Source: DSNY01 sp037446035 (GTDB taxonomy: Bacteria; Pseudomonadota; Gammaproteobacteria; Burkholderiales; Burkholderiaceae_F). Taken from it: DNA of 9,015 bases. Positions 6,185-9,015 of this stretch are shown here, in pieces (position 1 is the first letter of the stretch; the number at the start of each line of letters is the position of its first letter). The position numbers and the translations under genes are program-made. The notes under the pieces were generated by a model that saw only the letters and a program-made list of their open reading frames with translations, had not been told where the DNA came from and searched no databases. Location of the stretch: NCBI GenBank assembly GCA_037446035.1, contig JBBIJJ010000147.1:1-9015 (forward strand). Direction: 5' to 3'.

Positions 6185-6255
6185 ATTGAGCGTGGCCCAA
6201 TCTCGTTACAACGCCGCCGTGCGACTGCGGTTCGCCCTCGCGGGCGTCGCTTCCG
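6185..6255 (-). promoter_or_regulatory. Conserved left flank B, upstream of the RNase Z-like gene
   Basis: The partner of 2385-2455, ungapped at an offset of 3800 bases. Shared blocks include ATCTCGT, CGCC, TGCGA, TCGCCC and CGCGGGCG. Its near edge is 66 bases upstream of the RNase Z-like start codon, against 26 bases for the DHH gene, so the distance to the gene is not fixed. It flows into the first hairpin of block 3 at 6256. Confidence 0.5.
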
Positions 6256-6350
6256 TCATCCCGCGCAGAGCGAGGGATCACGGCGCTGCGAGCGGCCGAG
6301 ATTCCTCGCCTTTCGGTTCGGAATGACGAAAGACCACCGTCATCCCGAGC
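6256..6350 (+). repeat. Hairpin repeat copy (6256-6329) and a lone left arm (6340-6350), block 3
   Basis: The full unit opens TCATCCCGCGCAGAGCGAGG and closes with CGGTTCGGAATGACGA; it is more diverged than other copies (CGC for GAG, an extra T near 6311). Ten bases further on TCATCCCGAGC recurs without a matching right arm, then breaks down into GCGCGCGGCG. The truncated arm borders the 42-bp tandem region. Confidence 0.8.
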
Positions 6351-6384
6351 GCGCGCGGCGTTGTTCCGGTCACGGTCTTCTTCG

Positions 6385-6510
6385 CCCCAGTCACGGCCTT
6401 CGTCGCTCTAGCCGCGGGGTACTTCGCCCCAGTCACGGCCTTCGTCGCTCTAGCCGCAGGGTACTTCGCCCCAGTCACGGGCTTCGTCGCCCCAAGCGCG
6501 GGCTTCGTCG
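6385..6510. repeat. 42-bp tandem repeat, three copies
   Basis: Copies start at 6385, 6427 and 6469. The first two differ at a single base (GCCGCGGGG versus GCCGCAGGG). The third keeps CCCCAGTCACGG and GGCTTCGTCG but is otherwise diverged. A partial unit with TTCCGGTCACGGTCTTCTTCG precedes them. The 42-bp length keeps a frame open on the minus strand as a 14-residue repeat ATKAVTGAKYPAAR, but that frame has no ribosome binding site and runs into the hairpin repeats, so I do not call a gene. Confidence 0.85.
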
Positions 6511-6527
6511 CTGCGGTCCTGGCTTTG

Positions 6528-6693
6528 TCATCCCGAGCGAAGCGAGGCACCTCGGCGTGGCGAGCGCTGAGATTCCTCGCCTTCGGCTCGGAATGACGAA
6601 ATGCTTCGGCTCGGAATGACGAAATGCTTCGGCTCGGAATGACGAAATGCTTCGGCTCGGAATGACGAGGTGGTCGTTGGCTCGGAATGACGA
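6528..6693 (+). repeat. Hairpin repeat copy (6528-6599) with tandem arms (6600-6693)
   Basis: A full hairpin unit is followed by three perfect 23-bp units (6600-6622, 6623-6645, 6646-6668), each reading AATGCTTCGGCTCGGAATG plus ACGA. A 25-bp unit, 6669-6693, starts GGTGGTCGTTGGCTCGGAAT. The 57 bases at 6566-6622 are identical to 8959-9015, and 6650-6693 is identical to 6779-6822, indicating recent copying between blocks. Confidence 0.9.
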
Positions 6694-6724
6694 GGAGGGG
6701 CCGGTTCGCAATCGCGCCATGGCG

Positions 6725-6822
6725 TCATCCCGAGCGACGCGAGGGATCTCGGCGTTGCGAGCGGCTGAGATTCCTCGCCTTCGGCTCGGAATGACGAGGT
6801 GGTCGTTGGCTCGGAATGACGA
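6725..6822 (+). repeat. Hairpin repeat copy (6725-6797) with one 25-bp arm
   Basis: A complete and well-preserved unit (TCATCCCGAGCGACGCGAGG ... CTTCGGCTCGGAATGACGA). Its single trailing arm, 6798-6822, is identical to 6669-6693. The 31 bases before it (6694-6724) are unique. Confidence 0.9.
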
Positions 6823-6940
6823 CGGCGATGAATGCGGACGCCGGACCGGGGGCCGTGTCACGCGGATTGGCAATGGGCAAGAGAAGCAGACGGATGGGCC
6901 GTTCGCCTCGAGCCGGTCAAACGGCGCGCGCGGTATACGA
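6823..6940 (+). promoter_or_regulatory. Right flank B, upstream of groEL
   Basis: It carries AATGCGGACGCC, GGATTGGCAATGG, AGCAGA and GGTCAAACGGCGCGCGCG in the same order as the region upstream of the small CDS (2888-3000). No CIRCE element (TTAGCACTC-N9-GAGTGCTAA) and no convincing heat-shock sigma factor promoter is seen here or in 6941-7005, which is unusual for a groEL leader. No groES is present. Confidence 0.35.
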
Positions 6941-7005
6941 GCTGGCCCGGCGCCGGGTCCGATTCGATGGGCCAGCGACGAACGGGTGACTTGAGTTTTT
7001 GCGGC

Positions 7006-7011
7006 AGGAGG
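7006..7011 (+). promoter_or_regulatory. Ribosome binding site of groEL
   Basis: AGGAGG is followed by six bases and the ATG at 7018. It fixes the start; the open frame upstream to 6832 is non-homologous. Confidence 0.9.
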
Positions 7012-7017
7012 ATCGTC

Positions 7018-8640
7018 ATGGCACACAAACAGGTTCTGTTCCGTTCGGCCGCGCGCGAAAAAGTGCTGCGCGGCGCCACCCAGCTCGCCGACGCGGTGCG
7101 CGTCACGCTGGGGCCGAAGTCCAAGTCGGTGCTGATCCAGAAGAAGTGGGGCGCGCCGATCGTCTGCAACGACGGCGTGACGATCGCCAAGGAGTTCGAC
7201 CTGAAAGACCCCGAGGAGAATCTGGGCGCGCAGATGCTGCGGCAGGCAGCCGAGAAGACGGGCGACGCGGTCGGCGACGGCACCAGCACGTCGACGCTGC
7301 TCGCGCATGCGATCTTTGCCGAGGGCGTGCGCAACGTGGTGGCGGGGGCGAGCGCGATCGACATCAAGCGCGGGCTCGATCGCGCCTGCAGGCGCGCGGT
7401 CGAGGCGCTGCGCGCGGCATCACGCCCGGTGGCCTCGCGCAAGGAAAAGGCGCAGGTGGCGACCATCTCCGCGCACAACGATCCGGCGATCGGGGAACTG
7501 GTTGCCGACGCGATGGAAAAGGTCGGCGGCGAAGGCGTGATCACCGTCGAGGAGTCGCGCACGACCGACACCACGCTCGACGTCGTCGAAGGTATGCAGT
7601 TCGACCGCGGCTTTCAGTCGCCGTACTTCATCACCAACGCCGAAAAGATGGAGGCCGTGCTCGAGGACGCCTTCGTGCTGCTGGCGGACCGCAAGATCGG
7701 CGCGCTGGCGGACTTTCTGCCGCTGCTCGACCAGGTGGCGAAGTCGGGCCGTCCGCTGCTGGTGGTCGCCGAGGAGGTCGAGGGCGAGGCGCTGGCCACA
7801 CTGATCGTCAACCAGATCCGCGGCACGCTGAAAAGCTGCGCGGTCAAGGCGCCGGGCTTCGGCGACCGCAGGAAGGCGATGCTGCAGGACATGGCGATTT
7901 TGACCGGCGGGCTGGTGCTGTCGGAGGAAACCGGCATGAAGCTCGAGCACATGACGCTCGACCAGTTGGGACGCGCCAAGCGCATCGTCGCCGACAAGGA
8001 CAACACCACGATCATCGGCGGCGCCGGCGATCGCAGGCAGATCGACGCGCGCATCGCGCAGATCCGGCGCGAGATCGACAAGGCAACCAGCGACTACGAC
8101 CGCGAAAAGCTGCAGGAGCGGCTCGCCAAGCTGGCCGGCGGCGTGGCGGTGATCCGCGTCGGCGCACCTTCCGAGGCCGAGATGAAGGCCAGGCGCGAAG
8201 CGCTCGACGACGCGATCAGCGCGACCAAGGCGGCGGTGGCCGAAGGCATCGTGCCCGGCGGCGGGCTGGCGCTGCTGCGCTGCACGGGGGCCGTCGAAGA
8301 AGTGGAGCAGACACTTGTCGGCGACGAACGCACCGGCGCGGCGATCTTGAAGCGTGCGCTGCAGGCGCCGGCGCGGCAGATCGCCGAAAACTCGGCGGTG
8401 GACGGCGGCGTGGTCGTCGCGCGCATGCTCGACGGCACCGGCAACTTCGGTTTCGATGCCGCGCGCAACGCGTATGTCGATCTCGTCGACGCGGGCATCA
8501 TCGACCCGACCAAGGTCGTACGCATCGCGCTGGAAAACGCCGTCTCGATCGCGAGCGTGCTGCTGCTGACCGAAGCGACGATGACGGAGATCGAGGAGGA
8601 AAAACGCGAAGCACCGGGCGAGCGCGAGATGGGGCTTTGA
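7018..8640 (+). CDS. groEL: 60-kDa chaperonin GroEL (paralogue without groES)
   Basis: A 540-residue group I chaperonin subunit, which should form a double-ring ATP-driven folding chamber in the cytoplasm. Alignment to E. coli GroEL needs almost no gaps, so numbering coincides: Asp52 (NDGV), Asp87 (GDGTSTST) and Asp398 (ALDDAI) of the ATPase site are present. The apical substrate and GroES-binding residues are kept or conservative (Phe199, Tyr203, Phe204, Leu234, Leu237, Leu259, Ile263, Val264). Also seen: KAPGFGDRRKAMLQD (277-291), TSDYDREKLQERLAKLAGG (357-375) and GIVPGGGLALL (410-420). Unlike housekeeping GroEL it ends KREAPGEREMGL, without Gly-Gly-Met repeats. No groES lies within 1 kb upstream or 375 bases downstream in this window. 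It is probably a second, specialised GroEL using a co-chaperonin encoded elsewhere (inference). Start: ATG with AGGAGG. Confidence 0.97.
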   Translation: MAHKQVLFRSAAREKVLRGATQLADAVRVTLGPKSKSVLIQKKWGAPIVCNDGVTIAKEFDLKDPEENLGAQMLRQAAEKTGDAVGDGTSTSTLLAHAIFAEGVRNVVAGASAIDIKRGLDRACRRAVEALRAASRPVASRKEKAQVATISAHNDPAIGELVADAMEKVGGEGVITVEESRTTDTTLDVVEGMQFDRGFQSPYFITNAEKMEAVLEDAFVLLADRKIGALADFLPLLDQVAKSGRPLLVVAEEVEGEALATLIVNQIRGTLKSCAVKAPGFGDRRKAMLQDMAILTGGLVLSEETGMKLEHMTLDQLGRAKRIVADKDNTTIIGGAGDRRQIDARIAQIRREIDKATSDYDREKLQERLAKLAGGVAVIRVGAPSEAEMKARREALDDAISATKAAVAEGIVPGGGLALLRCTGAVEEVEQTLVGDERTGAAILKRALQAPARQIAENSAVDGGVVVARMLDGTGNFGFDAARNAYVDLVDAGIIDPTKVVRIALENAVSIASVLLLTEATMTEIEEEKREAPGEREMGL

Positions 8641-8641
8641 G

Positions 8642-8662
8642 CGGCGCGACGGCTTCGCGCCG
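8642..8662 (+). terminator. Terminator-like hairpin after groEL
   Basis: CGGCGCGA (8642-8649), loop CGGCT, TCGCGCCG (8655-8662) form a perfect eight-base-pair stem two bases after the groEL stop codon. No T-run follows (AAATCGCTTCC), so it is not a textbook intrinsic terminator; it may protect the mRNA 3' end. Confidence 0.5.
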
Positions 8663-8680
8663 AAATCGCTTCCGGTTTCA

Positions 8681-8710
8681 CCTTGGCAAAGGGGCACCCG
8701 AGGGGACTTC
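8681..8710 (+). repeat. Possible class 2 hairpin repeat after groEL
   Basis: CCTTGGCAAAGGGGCACCCG followed by AGGGGACTTC resembles the class 2 pieces at 3651-3686 (CCTTTTGGTAAAGGGCGACC, GGAGGTGGATTTC). The match is partial. Bases 8711-8780 hold nothing recognisable. Confidence 0.35.
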
Positions 8711-8780
8711 ACGGTCTCGTCGCATTCATGCTGAGCCACGAATGCGCCGCTGGCCGCTTCGCCCAAGCGCATTGCGTCCA

Positions 8781-8888
8781 CGGCTTCGTCATCGCGACGC
8801 TGACGTCGTCATCCCGAGCACGGCGAGGGATCTCGGCGTTGCGAGCGTCGCAGCTTTGTCACTCCGGGCACCGGCTTCGTCATCGCGA
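8781..8888 (+). repeat. Truncated hairpin repeat between 17-bp direct repeats, block 4
   Basis: CGGCTTCGTCATCGCGA occurs at 8781-8797 and again at 8872-8888. Between them, 8809-8867 has the left arm and spacer of a class 1 hairpin (TCATCCCGAGCACGGCGAGG, GGCGTTGCGAGCG) but the right arm is reduced to TTGTCACTCCGGG. It looks like a decayed or recombined copy. Confidence 0.6.
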
Positions 8889-8919
8889 GCGGCAGCGTTG
8901 TCCTCGGGGTCTCGCGTCG

Positions 8920-9015
8920 TCATCCCGAGCACAGCGAGGGATCTCGGCGTTGCGAGCGGCTGAGATTCCTCGCCTTCGGCTCGGAATGACGAAATGCTTC
9001 GGCTCGGAATGACGA
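8920..9015 (+). repeat. Hairpin repeat copy (8920-8992) with a 23-bp arm, cut by the window end
   Basis: A complete unit followed by one 23-bp arm (8993-9015) identical to those at 6600-6668. The last 57 bases of the window match 6566-6622 exactly. The array probably continues beyond the window. Confidence 0.88.

Noticed and set aside
2393..6260. Insertion sequence or transposase accounting for the duplicated flanks
   Set aside because: No transposase-like reading frame, terminal inverted repeats or target-site duplication were seen in the window.
6278..6550. Minus-strand 90-residue frame with 14-residue repeats
   Set aside because: Both ends consist of hairpin repeat sequence and no ribosome binding site is seen; kept only as a finding about the tandem repeat.
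4994..6619. Plus-strand open frame of 541 codons
   Set aside because: Antisense to the RNase Z-like gene, then running through hairpin and 42-bp repeats; no motif and no ribosome binding site.
6823..7017. CIRCE operator or heat-shock promoter before groEL
   Set aside because: No TTAGCACTC/GAGTGCTAA pair and no acceptable CTTGAA/CCCCAT pair was found.
6999..8963. Plus-strand open frame of 654 codons overlapping groEL
   Set aside because: It is a shifted frame of groEL, Arg/Gly-rich and low-complexity, while the groEL frame has full family conservation.

Overview
The window comes from a high-GC Gram-negative bacterium. The GroEL, RtcA, RNase Z-like, DHH and CapA-like proteins, the codon use and the intergenic hairpin repeats all suit a proteobacterium. 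A beta-proteobacterium (Burkholderiales-like) is my best guess, but no rRNA or other phylogenetic marker is present to prove it.

Layout, left to right. (1) 1-286: repeat block 1, tandem repeat arms plus one full hairpin copy, in minus orientation. (2) 287-2358, minus strand: a two-gene unit, DHH/DHHA1 phosphoesterase followed by a CapA-like metallophosphatase, with a 4-base ATGA overlap. (3) 2385-3081: divergent intergenic region with repeat block 2 (two hairpins and a very regular 24-bp array). (4) 3082-3312, plus strand: a small acidic protein of unknown function. (5) 3313-3726: convergent intergenic region holding a second family of short C-run/G-run hairpins. (6) 3727-6118, minus strand: rtcA (RNA 3'-terminal phosphate cyclase, TTG start) downstream of an RNase Z-like metallo-beta-lactamase nuclease, separated by a 319-bp gap without a convincing gene. 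(7) 6185-7017: divergent intergenic region with repeat block 3 (three hairpins, 23/25-bp arms and a 42-bp tandem repeat). (8) 7018-8640, plus strand: a GroEL paralogue with no groES beside it and no GGM tail. (9) 8641-9015: a terminator-like hairpin and repeat block 4, which runs off the window end.

Functionally, three of the six genes encode enzymes acting on RNA ends, nucleotides or related phosphoesters (RtcA, RNase Z-like, DHH). The fourth enzyme is a CapA-like metallophosphatase and the fifth gene a chaperonin. This looks like an accessory stress or RNA-repair neighbourhood, which is inference. The most unusual structural observation is that the two divergent intergenic regions (DHH|small protein and RNase Z-like|groEL) share both outer flanks. 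The left flanks align without gaps at a constant 3800-base offset (57 of 76 bases identical by hand count), and the right flanks share colinear short blocks. The repeats inside have diverged. The four genes facing these regions may therefore share duplicated control regions, or the blocks may be copies of one composite element.
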